From: Eutypa lata
Lineage: Eukaryota; Ascomycota; Sordariomycetes; Xylariales; Diatrypaceae
Assembly: GCA_022661535.1 (NCBI GenBank)
Contig: JAKULF010000004.1
Location: 5,952,001-6,016,000, forward strand
Length of the DNA: 64,000 nt
Direction: 5' to 3'
Position 1 is the first letter of the stretch; each line of letters begins with the position of its first letter. The position numbers and the translations under genes were made by a program. Below, piece by piece: positions 47,952 through 60,531 of this stretch. A model generated the notes under the pieces. The model ran no database searches. It saw only the letters and a program-made list of their open reading frames with translations, and was not told the origin of the DNA.

Positions 47952-50900
47952 TCAATCTACTCTCGTACTCTCCGGTGGCCCGAGGTAACTATCTTCCACA
48001 CCACCCAAATCAACGATGACCTTCTCGAAGATGACACCGGGCTCCAGCGCCCACAGCCTGAGAACGTGTCCCCCCTGGGTAATATTCGCCTCGGTTGTGA
48101 CATCCCAGCCATTATTAGCCGCCGCGACATACCAATCCTCGGCGGGCGGGTCGCCCTTGGGTAGGTCGGTAATGTACTGGCGGACTTCGGGCTCCGCGTC
48201 GTCGACCGCGACCGCGTATTGCAGCGGCCGCTTGGGGTTAGTGTTGAGCGAGGGACCGAGGCGCACCGTAATATTCGCCTTATTTGTTGACGTGAACGTA
48301 AAAAAGTCGTACTCTAGAACGGGGCCGGTTGATGGCGTCTGCGAGTCGGCATCGAAGGGTACGAGTTCTACGCCGGCGAGCGTCTTGCCGTACCCCTGGA
48401 GGGTGCGGTAGCGTGGGCCATCATCGGCGGCTCCGCGGAGGCGGGAGTAGTGGCTTGCTTCGATCGATATGCATTTGCCGCTCTCGACATAGCCCTTGAA
48501 ATCCTCTGGTACTCGCCGGTTGCTGAATGGTAAGTAGACCGATGGCATGTTGTACTGGTTTCCCAGGCCGTAATCGCGACTGGAGGAAATATTGAATGTT
48601 ATTTTCCCATCACCCTCCGGGCAGGCATCCCAGTCAATCGAAAGGTAAACGCGGGTGTCGCTGGTGGGCTCTTTTACTGTTGGCGCGATGGTGCCTTTCG
48701 GTTTGGAGATCTGCACGAAAGGTTGGTCGGCCGTGATAACATAATCGAATTCTTGGGTCCCAACCGAGAAGACCTCGATCCAACGTGAGGGAGGCCCGTA
48801 ACGGTCGATGGTTGGTAAGGTGAGAGTAATGCCATTGTTTGCGTGATACATGTCGTCTCCAGGCACGCTGGCATTACTCGCTTCAACCATGACGGCCATA
48901 TCACCAGATATCGCACGTTCTCTGGGCATGATGAATTGTAGTGCCGGGATAGTCTGGCGTTTAGGCTGTTGCCTGTATGTTTGTTAGAGCATGCCCGACC
49001 TGAAGGTCCCTATAACAATGGCGGACTTACCACCAGTGGTATCCAATATGGGTCTGATCCATGATGTGATCCCATTTCCCCCCAAGCATGGAGTGGTATT
49101 CTTCGGTAAGGTTGCGGTCATAGTCGAGCAAGTCTAAAACTCTATTTGCTAAGGCGTTGGTGCTCGTTCGACCCTGACTTGCGTAGAGCCTATTTTTCGC
49201 CGCGCTGATGTAAAGATCATGGATAGTAGCTCCTGCCTCAATCTGGTGTAATACTAACTCGAAATATGCGGAATGGTATTCTTCCGCAAGTTCATCGAAT
49301 ACAGCCAGAGCGCGTTGGCGCAGCTTCTGCCATTCCTCTAGCACTCTTTCTGCTTCGTTATAGTTAATCAAGCTATATGTGCTTTCGTGTATAATCTCAT
49401 ATTTCCTGCGGTTAGCTAGAAACCCATAAGTGTCAGTAATCTCGGCAATCTCTTTCGCGTGTTTCAAATCAAATTCTCGCTCAGCCCATTTCGTAAGCCA
49501 TGGCAATGTGCTATCTTTATCAAAGGCAGTTATGTCGTATGCAATATCGAAGAAGTGGTTGAGTGGTATTTCCTATGTTCTAGTCAACTTGGGGAAAGAC
49601 TCATGAGGAGAGGAAGTTGAGCCGAAAATGCGGTACTTGATTAACGACTAACCATTGGCTTGATATCCCCTACATTGACAACCCACATGTCATGAGCATG
49701 CCGCTTATATGCCAAATCCATCTGCTGCCATGTTCGTTGAAGTTGTACTTGATTAAGCTGAACGGGTTAGTTCTCAACTACTCAACTCTTTACGCTGATT
49801 GTAATATAATACAACATCACTCACCCATTTATAGTTGATGGGATGGCCAACGTAGTCAAAATGCTTCGATGCACAATTAGCCACATGTAAACCAATAAAC
49901 CGACTTATTGCTCAAGGGAGCAAACTTACATAATAAACTCCTGCGCCACCTTTTCTGTCGTATTCATCTGGCAAAGGTAGTCTCCGGATATTACCGAAAT
50001 TGTCGTCCGCCCAAAGGAGAATGACATCATCTGGGATTTCCATTCCCTGTTCCGAATATGCCTGTACCTCTTTATAGAGACACCAGACTTGGGGGACTTT
50101 CCTGCCATATACGTTATCTAAGATTTCTCTCTGGTTGGCAACCACATCCTCAAGAAGTTCGATCTGTGGACTAGGGCCGATGGCAGTATCGTGCTCCCCG
50201 CGCATAGCCATCGTGATGACATTCTCGAAAGGGTGAGCACGTTTGGCACCATCCTCGAAGAATGGATATATAGACTGATTGTTCGTGTCCCATGCCCACT
50301 CGCCTTTGCCAAAAAGCTTCCATTCGTTCGTTGCTCGGGCCATCGGCTCTGTGTGGCTAGTCCCCATAACGATACCGTACTTCTCTGCAGTGACCGGGTT
50401 GAGCTCGTCATCAACGTTGAACATACTGGCCCACATAGCGGGCCACAGATAGTTCGCGCGGAGGCGGAGAAGAAGTTCAAATACTGATTCGTAGAACTGA
50501 TGTACGTATGGTGAACCATATTTTGTCTCTCCAAACTTCTTGTTCACATAGCTTGTAAGTCCCGGTGCTTCGTCGTTGATAAATATACCGCGGTACTTAA
50601 CTGAGGGCGATCGCTGAACCTTGGCCATGTCTTTGGCGAAGATCTTATCATGTCTCTTGGGGGGTACATCTGCCCAGAAGTAATACGGCGAGACACCGAT
50701 TTGCTCTGATATGTCGTAAAGCCCATATATAGTACCCCGTCGGTCGCTTCCCGCGATCACCAGAGCAGAATCGATTCCGGGTAAGGGAGATTTGACAAGC
50801 TTTGTTGCGAAGGCTTCCCATTCTCCTTCAATTTCAGAAACGTCAATCTTAGACTCGTACACTAGCCGTTTGATAAGGGAAGAGCCGTTTAGTGAACCGA

Positions 50901-51183
50901 CAATGATGGCTTCCTTGAATGTCTCTGTCTTTAGGTAATCGACGTGGATTGTGGTTCCGTTAACACCAGTAACGCGCCCGAAGTCGAGAGAGAGATCTGC
51001 GGCAGCCCTTAATATACTAATAGAATCGTTCTCGTCTACAAGAACTATAGGTGATAAAGTGCCATCAGCTAATAGTAAATCACCCCCTTGTGGGTTCTCA
51101 AAGCCTATATTTCCCGTCGACGTGATCGCAGCTACCACACTGGTCAACAATGACCAATGCATTGCTTTCACGAGTAGGTTCAT
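47952..51183 (-). CDS. Glycoside hydrolase family 115 (xylan alpha-1,2-glucuronidase)
   Basis: GH115 enzymes remove (4-O-methyl)glucuronic acid from xylan side chains and are secreted by plant-degrading fungi. Model: complement of 49930-51183, 49825-49863, 49653-49757, 49031-49572 and 47952-48972 (986 aa), joins in frame, usual family length. The N-terminus MNLLVKAMHWSLLTSVVAAI looks like a signal peptide; an ATG 69 nt upstream (51252) would add a less suitable leader. Family blocks include GSDRRGTIYGLYDISEQIGVSP, KYRGIFINDEAPGL, LRLRANYLWPAMW, GTSHTEPMARA, and VILLWADDNFGNIRRLP with DRKGGAGVYYHFDYVGHP across the intron. The C-terminal part is a beta-rich domain. A tRNA-Ile gene lies just downstream. 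No regulatory site is assigned. Confidence 0.9.
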
Positions 51184-52831
51184 TATGTTCTGACCTGGAC
51201 TTGCTAGAAGCCTCTGTTCTGTGACGGTAGAAAAGAGCACAGGCCAAACCATCAGTGGAAATTTATGGTTAGGGTCTTCATCTTATATATTACTACTTCA
51301 AATGCTGACCCTTTGGGATTTCTTGCTGTTCAGTTACAAATGTAACGTAAGATCCGACCAGTTCTTGAGCCGCTCTTAGTCTTCCCTACTGGTTTTCCCG
51401 TGACAATGATGGAGATTAGCTTCGAAGCCAGGGGTCAAGTTTGAAGGATTCATAGAAACCCCACCTCGCGGGGAAGGAAAAATATGTAAGACTGTAGATC
51501 TATTCTTCATAGCCAATGACCGCAATTCAGATTTGATTATATTCGATGGATTGACTAATGTCACCAGGGTAGATCGATAGTTTACAGGGATAAGTTGAAC
51601 GAGGCATCAATATAGCCACTACTTAACCTAACTAGAACCCTTCGCTCAGGAGAGGGGTCTGCAATCTGGAAATGGAGAAAAAGCAACCTACATATGCATT
51701 GTCCTTTTGGACAAAAACTTTACCAAGGACCCCCTCACTGTGGCAAAGATTATAGCTTGCCCGGACGCTATTACTCCAGCCTTTCAATGCGAATAGCATG
51801 ATTCTCTAAGCTATGTAGTGCAGGAGTTAAACGGTAATATCCAACTACCGCATCAGTAGAAGCGGCAATGAGATGACATTTTATCCAACATTGTAGGGTT
51901 ACTGTACAGGGAGACGGCCCCTAAAATATGGAGTCTTTGGGACTTACCCCTTTACACATCATTTTCAGTGTATATTTCTTTCTACTTGGCGAAGAGACGA
52001 GCACTGATTTCAATAGACGGATACTTTAGGTGAGTATATAGGGAGAAGATGGGTTTGGAGGATATGCAATAATATGTCAAGTGGAAACGTGAGCAGAGAG
52101 TACCACGAAAGAGGCGAGTTATGCACCAACCAGTATGTCAGCAAGATGACCTCCTAAACCTTACGAACCCTAAGGACTACACTACATGGCTCATTTAATT
52201 CCAGTAAGCCATTTATATAGGTACATGGGAAGAATTGGAATATAGACTATCAACCTAGTTGTTTGTCAACTAGACACCGGATAGTGAACGGCTGTCGACC
52301 TTAATAGCACTCTAAGTGAGATTATAACAGGGGGGTATAACCACTGACAGCAGAGCATTAACATCGCCCACAGGCCCGTTCAAATTATGTCAATATTAAA
52401 TTATTACCACTTCACAATAAGGAACATACGTAGCCGAAGCTCGAATATGAATAGGATATTAGACCAAAACATATATTCTTGACAATACTGGTTTACTATT
52501 TGGAAATTATACCAAACTCACCAAACTTACTGTATATCTCCATGCATTTATTTATTGTAATAGTGTCCAGGTGGGAGTGAAACCCTAGCTGCTTAGGTAG
52601 TCCCTACACGAGGTTCACAAAGGACCCCTATAAATAAGGTACGAGGTATTTCTGGCACAAATATATGTGGCGTATCTTTACGAGACAAAATATGGAATAA
52701 AAACCAGAGAACTGGTTGAACGAACAGTTCTTAAATAGCCTCTATGTCTTTCGAATTGCCACCATATGTGACGATGGAGCTGAAGTTTACTTCGACAACA
52801 TAAATGTTATTTCTGCATCTTCTCCTATATC
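51184..52831. other. Intergenic region, no supported gene
   Basis: This lies between the GH115 start and the 3' end of the Baeyer-Villiger-type monooxygenase gene. Open frames are at most about 60 codons. The composition is moderately AT-rich with no RIP-like loss of CpA, and no repeats were recognised. Confidence 0.55.
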
Positions 52832-54775
52832 TCAAGGAACATTCCACCAGCTCTCATGCAAATCTCGTAAGTCAATTTTGGCCGGGTCCTGTAGATAGGA
52901 AGTGATATCCGATTGCGGATCTAGTTCCTTCTTCGTGTATCCCTTCCCGAAATACCACGCGAACCTATTACCAGTCCCGGAGAGGTACTCGTACTCCCAA
53001 TCCTCCCATCTAGGCTCCCGCAGGATGATTGTCAGGTGCGAACCGCTTCCGGGCCAAAGCCCGTGGATCCTACTCCCTGGTGTACCGCTGTTGTACCAAG
53101 AGCTGCAGTTTTCGGAGAGGACGGTCTTACTGAAGAAGGCATCCGAGTAGTCGACGAACTCATCGGCGGCTCGCTTCGACGGCTGGATCGTCTTGATGCC
53201 TTCGCGGCCCACCTTCCGGAGGAGCTTGGCGAAGAACGAGACCTGGACCTCTACGCTGTGAGGCACGGTTCCGCCACGCCCGGTACCATGAGGGCCAAGG
53301 ATGAACCCAAGATTCGGGAACCCAGGAGTTGCAACGCCTAGATAGGTGTAGGGAAAGCCGAATTCTCCGTCGGCTCTCCAGAGCGCAGCTAGGTCCTTGT
53401 CTCCGGCCCAGATACTGAAAGGCGGTACCGAATCGACATTGGCACCCGTTGCGCAGAATATTGCATCAACCTCTCGGTGTTTACCGTCTGTGGTCTCTAT
53501 TCCTGTTTCCGTAAACCGTTTGATTGGTGTTTGAATGTACTCGACATGGTCTTCAGTTATTGCCTCTAGGTAGCTCGGGCCTGGCGTAAGTCTTCGGCAG
53601 TTGGGTGAAAAATCCGGAATGAGCTTCTCCAGGAGCTCAGGTCTCTTGACAAGTCGTTGTTTCATAATTTCTATGAAGTTCTCACGAGCTGATTCGTTGA
53701 GATCAGATCCCTTGAACAAGCTCTGAATTCCCCTCCAGTACTTTTGTTCCATCTCCTTACGGAACTCTAGGTACTTGGCGGGGTTTTCAAAGGATTCCTG
53801 AAGCTCCTTCGAAATCGGGATCGGTTCGATCGACGTATCATCGCCAGCGAAAGACGCGGATATCCACGTCTTGTTCCGAGCATAAACGTCAAGATGGCCG
53901 ACGTGCTTCTGCAGGTTTGACACCAGCTGGATGCCGCTGGCGCCGTTCCCGATGACTGCGATCCGCTTCCCAGTAGGATTGAACGCGGGGTCGTAGTGCG
54001 AAGCATGTCGAAGTAAGCCGCGGAAGTCGTTGAGCCCGGGATAGTCCGGGAGCTTCCAGGCATTGAAGCGACCGATCGCATTCAGCACGAAATCAGCCTC
54101 CTCGACGAAGACCTCGTCGGTGGCGAGATTCCTCACTTGGACGCGCCACACAGCCTCCGTCTCGTCCCATCTTAGCTCTTCAACCTTGTGGGAGAGCTTG
54201 AGGTTCTTGTACACGTCATACTTCTTGGAAATTCCCTGCCAGTAGTTCCTGATCTCAGCGCCTTGGGCGAACTGCTCTGACCACTTTGTGTTTGGCGAAA
54301 AGCTGGACTGGTAGACGTGAGCTGGGATATCACACCTAACCCCCGGATACACATTCTCGAACCAAGTACCCCCCTACAATATAATCATAACATCATTAGT
54401 TATAGTTCTGCGTATGTATTGAGGCAGATGATCACGTACCACGTCGGCGTTCTTTTCAAATATTGTGAGTTTGATCCCCGGGACTTTCGCAGGGAGAAGT
54501 ACTCCCGCCGTCACACCGGTCAACCCAGCCCCGATAACAACAACCCTCAACGACCTCGGCTCGTCAATGTAACGATCTTCGAGCTCAAATTTCGCCTCGG
54601 GATATTTTGACGACTCTGGCTGCTTCAACAAAGGTCGAATAGCATCTTCCACAACCTCAGGCGAAGCTACCCCATTTGCCACTGTCGGTGACTGACCTGA
54701 ACTCCCATTCAAGGTTTCCTCGCCCACGCCAGCCTTAGACCTACTTGTAACGTTTTCCAGCGAGTCTGCGGTCAT
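52832..54775 (-). CDS. Baeyer-Villiger-type flavin monooxygenase (class B, FAD/NADPH)
   Basis: Such enzymes insert one oxygen atom next to a ketone or oxidise a heteroatom, using FAD and NADPH. Model: complement of 54440-54775 and 52832-54373 (625 aa) with a 66-nt intron. The N-terminal FAD Rossmann motif is VVVIGAGLTG (GAGLTG at 82-87). GGTWFENVYPGVRCDIP follows across the intron. The signature F-x-G-x3-H-x3-Y is FRGLLRHASHY (229-239), and the NADPH-binding motif GNGASG is at 254-259. An ATGANVD motif occurs later. The ATG at 54775 is chosen because the frame above it starts only at a GTG. About 75 N-terminal residues precede the fold and look disordered. It is followed, on the same strand upstream, by an MFS transporter gene. 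Confidence 0.88.
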
Positions 54776-55750
54776 TTTCGAACGTGTCAGTGAGCTATCC
54801 CACTGCCAAAGTAATGGGGGTAATGAGGAGTTACAAGTAGAGGTCACCACACAGGCCTTCTTATCGCTGGCCCGAGTGAAGAATAAGCCTAATGTAACTG
54901 GCCAGCTTCCCTTGCGTTATCACATGGCGCCTACGCGGTTGAGATCGTATTAGTGATACGTCAGGCTCGATAGCTATGATGTGATTGTTCGATTCGATGA
55001 CCCAAGTTGCACGGGGCGGGGTTCCCTTGCGTGATCGTGCCCCTCGGTATCGCTAGCGTGGACTACCTCAACTCGCCCCCTTATAGTGGGGAATGCAGGA
55101 AGCGCGCAGATGCTCGAGGCACATTGGCTCCTAGTGCTAGGCATGTTGGCATGGTAGATTGCACATCCGGTACCGGTGTTTAAAGAGGAAGTCATTGCAT
55201 CTTCCCTGTGCACATTTACCTTACCTACCTAGGTATGTTGTGTGGAGTGGGTTTCCTGGGAACACCAATTTGGCACTAATATAACGACATTTAAGACTAG
55301 ATAAACGTATCAACCTTAGTAATTTATTTCACATCGCATAGTGCGATACTGGGGGCGAGAGTTTCTTGCCAATTGTTTTCGGGTGTCGCTGGGATAGGGT
55401 TGCCACATTGGTACCGAAGTGGATTGATAGATCTATATAAAGTAAGGGGTTCCTGAGCTAGTCTTGGGTGTAACGTATCAAGATATAGGAGATATCAATA
55501 GTATTAAATACCAGGGTATATAGAGGATGCAGAGCTTAGGGAAGGGTATAATAACCATTGACGCCGTCGCTAGCTGTACAGCGAGGAAGCACCTCTAAAT
55601 ATATCTTCCAGAGACCATCAAGTAGTTTATAGTTAGAAGGCACGTATATAGATCTCTACACCGAGTCCTATGACACCAATACATCTCTCATACTTAAAAG
55701 AAATTTGATTTTGCATCCATATGAATGCGTCATATTCTCACCACCCTTAA
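54776..55750. other. Intergenic region between the monooxygenase and the MFS gene
   Basis: This is about 975 bp without a supported gene. It contains a taccttacctacctaggtatg palindrome near 55211-55232. It should hold the promoter of the monooxygenase gene and the 3' UTR of the MFS gene. Confidence 0.55.
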
Positions 55751-57415
55751 CTAACTTCCAACCGGCTTCGTGTTGAACCTAGGTGCGCCTCCAGTTTCAA
55801 CATCCGAAGGTGAACCGCCATCTTCACTGCTGTCATCTGGGGCCGTGTGGACATTAGTCCTACAATATGTTAGCTAGGGACAGCAATATAACCATGAGAA
55901 CATACTCTTTGCGCTTTAGATAAGCATTGAGCCCATGAGTGGCAAATATTAGAAGTATGGCGCAAGCCAAACAGAAAGCGAATCCCTTAGGAAAGCGCGG
56001 CGCTTCCACTGTGGGAAAGACTAGAAGGGGTGTCCAAATTGTTGTAGACTGAGAGACTATGTTAATGAGGACGAGAGTAAATGATCGTGCGGCGGGCGAG
56101 GACCGCAATTGCGTATTAACCCATCCGTGGAACACACTCGACAGAGCAACCGCAGCATAGATGGTCGAGAAAGCAAACCATAAGGCAGCTTCCGGGACAT
56201 CCCATATCACGAGGATGACCAGACCGATAGCGTTCCAGGCGCTGGCGATCGTGATCGCCCACGCGGGGCCCAGCACGAGATCCGAGGCAAAGCATACTGC
56301 GAGAGTGTAGAAAATGCCGAGAGCCGGGGCGATGGTTCCCAGCTCGTTGACGCGCGGGGTTGAGTACCGGTTGAGACTCTTGATCCATAGGAGGAAGGTG
56401 CCAGCGCTCCCATGAATCCCCGCGTTCCAGAAGAGAATGTCGGTCACTATGATCCCCCAGAAATGCCACGTTTGGAGGACCTTCTTCATAGTAGCCCATT
56501 GAAACTTTCCGCGGGAGACATGTCCGGCTCTCTTCAATCGCTCCACCGCCAAGTCGATATCCTGCTGACGTAGGACCTTCCGGTTGGGCTGCTCTGGACT
56601 TCCGGGAATAACAAGATACCCAAGAATACCTGTAGGAATGGTGATGATTGCGCATATAATATACATCCACCTCCATCCAGCTAGCCCATGAACTCCTTCG
56701 AGTCTCGCTGACGCACCGGCTTGAATCAGTCCCGCGGTAAGCGTGCCTAAGGAGAGACCAACGTAAAAGATACCGCCGCGGCGAGCAATCTCATCGCCTC
56801 TGTACCAGGAACCTAGAAATAGTTAGCAAAAGAATAGAGGAATTCAAATTCATTGAGCCGTGAGCACACCGAAGACATAATGCATAGCTGGGAAGAAAGC
56901 TGCCTGTTCTCATTTAGACATCGTCACGCAAGCATTTGAGGCACGGAAGAAGCTCACCTCAAACCACCCAATGAGAAAACGATACGCCGCCAGCTCTGCA
57001 TAAGACGTGACACGAAATTGTAGAAGCGTAAAGACACCCCACGCAACATCCAAGAACGGGATAAGCCAATACATCGGGACATAGGTGAATAGAAACATAA
57101 ACGGAATCTGTCCCACTACAGCGCCGACGACATAGATGGTCTGTAACTGCACCAGCTCGTTCCCGTAGAAGCCCAGGTCTTCCTTGAGCCCCCCGACGTA
57201 CGCATTATCTAGGTTGGTCAGCTGCAGCATCAACGCAGGAGGCATTCGTAGAACATACTCAAATTTGCTTGGTCAATGTACTTGACCCAGTAAGCGAGAA
57301 CTGCATAAGGTACGATCAAAAGGTCAAGCCTCAGGATCAATTTTCGGTCTTCTTTGGTGTCTTCATCGGAAAACCATTGGATGTGGTACCATTTCTTTGA
57401 TACATGCGATGCCAT
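55751..57415 (-). CDS. MFS transporter, anion:cation symporter type (Dal5/Liz1/vitamin-like)
   Basis: This is a 12-helix plasma-membrane importer of the fungal allantoate/pantothenate/nicotinate group, which takes up small carboxylates and vitamins with protons. Model: complement of 57259-57415, 56958-57208, 56870-56903, 55906-56812 and 55751-55859 (485 aa), all joins in frame. Landmarks are LRLDLLIVPYAVLAYWVKYIDQANLNNAYVGG at the first helix, RFLIGWFEAAFFPAMHYVFGSWYRGDEIARR (loop after helix 5), AGWRWMYIICAI and the second half from TWHFWGIIVTD. The cytosolic tail is Asp/Ser-rich. The start is the first ATG in frame (57415). It diverges from the first luciferase-like gene with 571 bp between start codons, which suggests joint control. 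Its substrate is unknown. Confidence 0.88.
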
Positions 57416-57986
57416 CGCGACTATCTCAAATCCGCCGTGAATCTTGAAGTTGAAAAGACTGTTTAAACTTAATGATCGTGCCCTCGATGTGGCTTCTATG
57501 TCTAATTCAAATAACAAATACCCTGTCAATGATGCGGAAAACTTTCCACGATACTAACCCCTTATCAATCCAAGTCCACAATATTACAAGGCTGCGCACA
57601 TGGCGTGCTAGGTACCCATTCATAGGTAATAGATCACAGAGGCGATGATACGTCAATTACTTGTCGGAAACTGCTATAGATCTCGGGAATTGTGGATTGG
57701 TTTAGATGCCGGGGTCGAAGTGTTTCCAGGGTGCCATCGACGCTTTGTGCTAAGAGTAGGAGAGGATTGCGTGCTTGCGCCCCGCAAGACATAGGGGAGG
57801 TATAGGTGGGCAGGATATGCGACGTGACGTTCTATTGACCTTGGTCCGAAGTAGGAGTAAAGGAATGGCATGGAATCATAAGTGATTCGTCAATATAGAA
57901 GACGCACATACCACTATCGCATATCTCAAGTAACATATCGTGATAGTAGAACTAGAATTTACCTTTGAGGTATCGCCATACTCACA
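57416..57986. promoter_or_regulatory. Shared divergent promoter of the MFS transporter and the first LLM gene
   Basis: The two start codons face away from each other across 571 bp. No open frame of note lies between. The arrangement is what co-regulated fungal catabolic or biosynthetic pairs usually show; no named binding site was identified. Confidence 0.5.
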
Positions 57987-59670
57987 ATGGCTGAAACGGA
58001 AGCGAAGAAGCAAATATTGCTCAATGCATTTGATATGTCAACCATCGGCCATCTCTCCCCAGGCCAATGGAAGGTATGATCTACTGTATGCAAGACCGTA
58101 GGTGAACGAAGTTGACCATATGACAGAATCCCGTGGACAAATCAGCTACCAAGCGCAACCTCGAGTATTGGATCGAGTTAGCCAAGCTGCTGGATAAAGG
58201 AGGTTTCAACGCCCTGTTCCTCGCTGACACATACGGGGGTTATGATACCTATGAGGGAAGCCTGGATAACTGTATCAGGCGAGCGGCGCAGTGGCCGATG
58301 ACAGACCCAACCATTGTAGGTTGAGAAGACCTACCAAAGCCTCCAAGTTGGAGTTTCTAAAAAGTGTGTGTCTGTAGCCCATCTCGGCAATGGCAGCTGT
58401 CACCAAGAATCTATCATTTGCCATCACGGCATCGACGTCCTTCGAGCCACCGTTTTTATTAGCGAAACGGTTTTCCACGTTGGATCATTTCACTAAGGGA
58501 CGCTTCGGTTGGAATATCGTGACATCTTGGAAGAAAGCGGCTTTCAAGGCGATCGGCCTGGAGAACCCCATAGAACACGATGAGCGTTATCTCCAAGCAG
58601 ATGAGTACTTGAGAGTATTATATAAGTGAGTATCAGTGCCACTCAGAAATACGAGGTCAAGTGTGCTTAAACATCCACTCAGGCTTTGGGAAGGGTCATG
58701 GGCAGACGACGCAGTGGCGCCCGATCCCGAAAACGACAGCTACGCGGACCCGGACAAGATCCGCACGATCGACCACCAGGGGAAGTACTTCACGCTGAAC
58801 TCGCGGCACATCGTGGACCCCTCGCCGCAGCGCACGCCCTTCCTCTTCCAAGCGGGGACGTCCCCAGCGGGGTCCGAGTTCGCGGCCACGCACGCGGAGG
58901 CAATCTTCGTGTCGGCGCACACGGCGGGCCTGCTGCGGCCGAAAGTACAGAAGATCCGGGAGCTGGCGGCGGCCAAAGGGCGCGATCCGCAGTCGCTCAA
59001 GTTCTTCGCGACGTACACGCCGATCGTGGGGCGCACCGACGAGGAGGCGCGCGCCAAGCACGAGGAGCTCGCGAGGTACGCCTCGGTAGTCGGGGGCCTG
59101 GTGCTCGTCAGCGGCTGGACCGGCATCGACCTCGCCCAGGTCCCCATCGACCAGGAGCTCACGGCCGCGGACTCGCTCGAGCAGAACAAGGTGCGCAGCA
59201 TCCTCGACACGTTCACGGCGAGGGGCGGGGACGACGTGCCGCGCTGGACGCCGCGCACGGTTGCTGAGAAGGCGGCGATTGGTGGGCTTGGACATATGGG
59301 GGTTGGGAGCCCGCAGACGGTTGCTGATGATATGGAACGGGTACGTGATTTCCTTGGAAATAATGCTTACTGATATGTATAGTGTGCCTAGATGGATATA
59401 TACTGACTTTACACCGAAATACTGTAGTGGATCCGCGAAGGAGATATAGATGGGTTTAACATCGCCTACGTCACTACGCCTGGAACCTTCGAGGAGGTAG
59501 TCCAGCTCTTGATACCGGAGCTCAGGAGACGCGGGATCTACCCCGATGCTGACGAAGAGGGACTCACGGCGCGCGAGAGGATTTACGGAAAGGGGCAGAA
59601 GGGGCTGAGAGATGACCACACTGGGTCGAGTTACAAGTATGATCGCTACCAAGAAGACTCGAAAGAATAG
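57987..59670 (+). CDS. Luciferase-like FMN monooxygenase (NtaA/SnaA/DszA group), copy 1
   Basis: The bacterial relatives are two-component enzymes that use reduced FMN from a separate reductase to oxidise substrates such as nitrilotriacetate, dibenzothiophene sulfone or pristinamycin precursors. Model: 57987-58073, 58127-58315, 58378-58625, 58683-59340 and 59428-59670 (474 aa), all joins in frame. The TIM-barrel runs from LNAFDMSTIGHLSPGQWK through NALFLADTYGGYD, FAITASTSFEPPFLLAKRFSTLDH, KGRFGWNIVTSW, SPQRTPFLFQAGTS, HAEAIFVSAHT and DGFNIAYV. This order of blocks is typical of the family. Exon 4 is clearly more GC-rich than the flanks. The gene stands in tandem with a second copy 0.86 kb downstream. 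The physiological substrate is unknown. Confidence 0.88.
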
Positions 59671-60531
59671 GGTAAGTTTAACGGCTGATATAAGAAATTT
59701 TGCTTGAATTGAATAATCCATACTAAACTTGGTTTACAACAGACCAGTGGCTTTTATTCCTTCTCATTCTCAAGTTTATTATATTATTCGACCAAGAGCT
59801 CAAGCTTAGGATTGTGGTCAGCAAATAGCGGTCTCTATACGCTCACATCCGCAACAGACCAAGAATCTTTCGGCATAAGAGCATCTCTTTTCGATTATTC
59901 CAAGTCTTACCAGTCCGGGTTTATCAGCATTTAAAATGAGCGAGAACCATCTAAGAAACCCCCCCCCCCTTTCTAGTGAGGAGTAATGATAGAGGATAGC
60001 TCATTGTTCTTCCTTGGTTGAATCTATGCAGTAGTTGCTGATTTTTTTCAAGGGGGTTGTTTCAACAACTTACCATGAATACGAGATACCCTCGTATAGT
60101 GTGATTGAACCAATGAGCATTATTCCTACGAGATTCTGATCAACTGCTCTAAATAATTCGTGCCAAGCTCATATTGGCATGTGGTCCCGGAGGCCGGTAT
60201 AGGGGACCCCACATTGCGTGATCCCTAGCCGTGTTGCGTGATAGCTATAGTAGGTCTTCGCATCACGCAGCTAAGAGGCCCTAAAGATTCCGGCTGTTAC
60301 ATCGGTCAAATGCACAATGATACCGGCGGAGGGGAAGTTCATTTTCACGTGCGTCGTCATGGATGGGGAGTATCGTCCCTCGCGCATTCGTCATTCCTGG
60401 CTAGGACCTTGAGGGTGTACGTTTCGCGGCTCTCATATAGCTGTCCCTTACATGCTACGAACCGAAACATCTTGCTACCGCTACGTAACTAACTGACTAA
60501 CTTGACTATAAGATCGCTATCACTTTTCGAC
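59671..60531. other. Intergenic region between the two LLM genes
   Basis: This contains the 3' flank of copy 1 and the promoter of copy 2. A poly-C run (about 59959-59969) and a TTGCGTGAT-type repeated word (about 60212-60242: attgcgtgatccctag and gttgcgtgatagctat) are present. An 84-codon frame at 60238 has no recognisable family and is not called. Confidence 0.5.

Noticed and set aside
58696..59721. 341-codon frame on the minus strand
   Set aside because: It is the antisense of GC-rich exon 4 of LLM copy 1 plus flanking DNA, Arg/Val-rich and without a domain.
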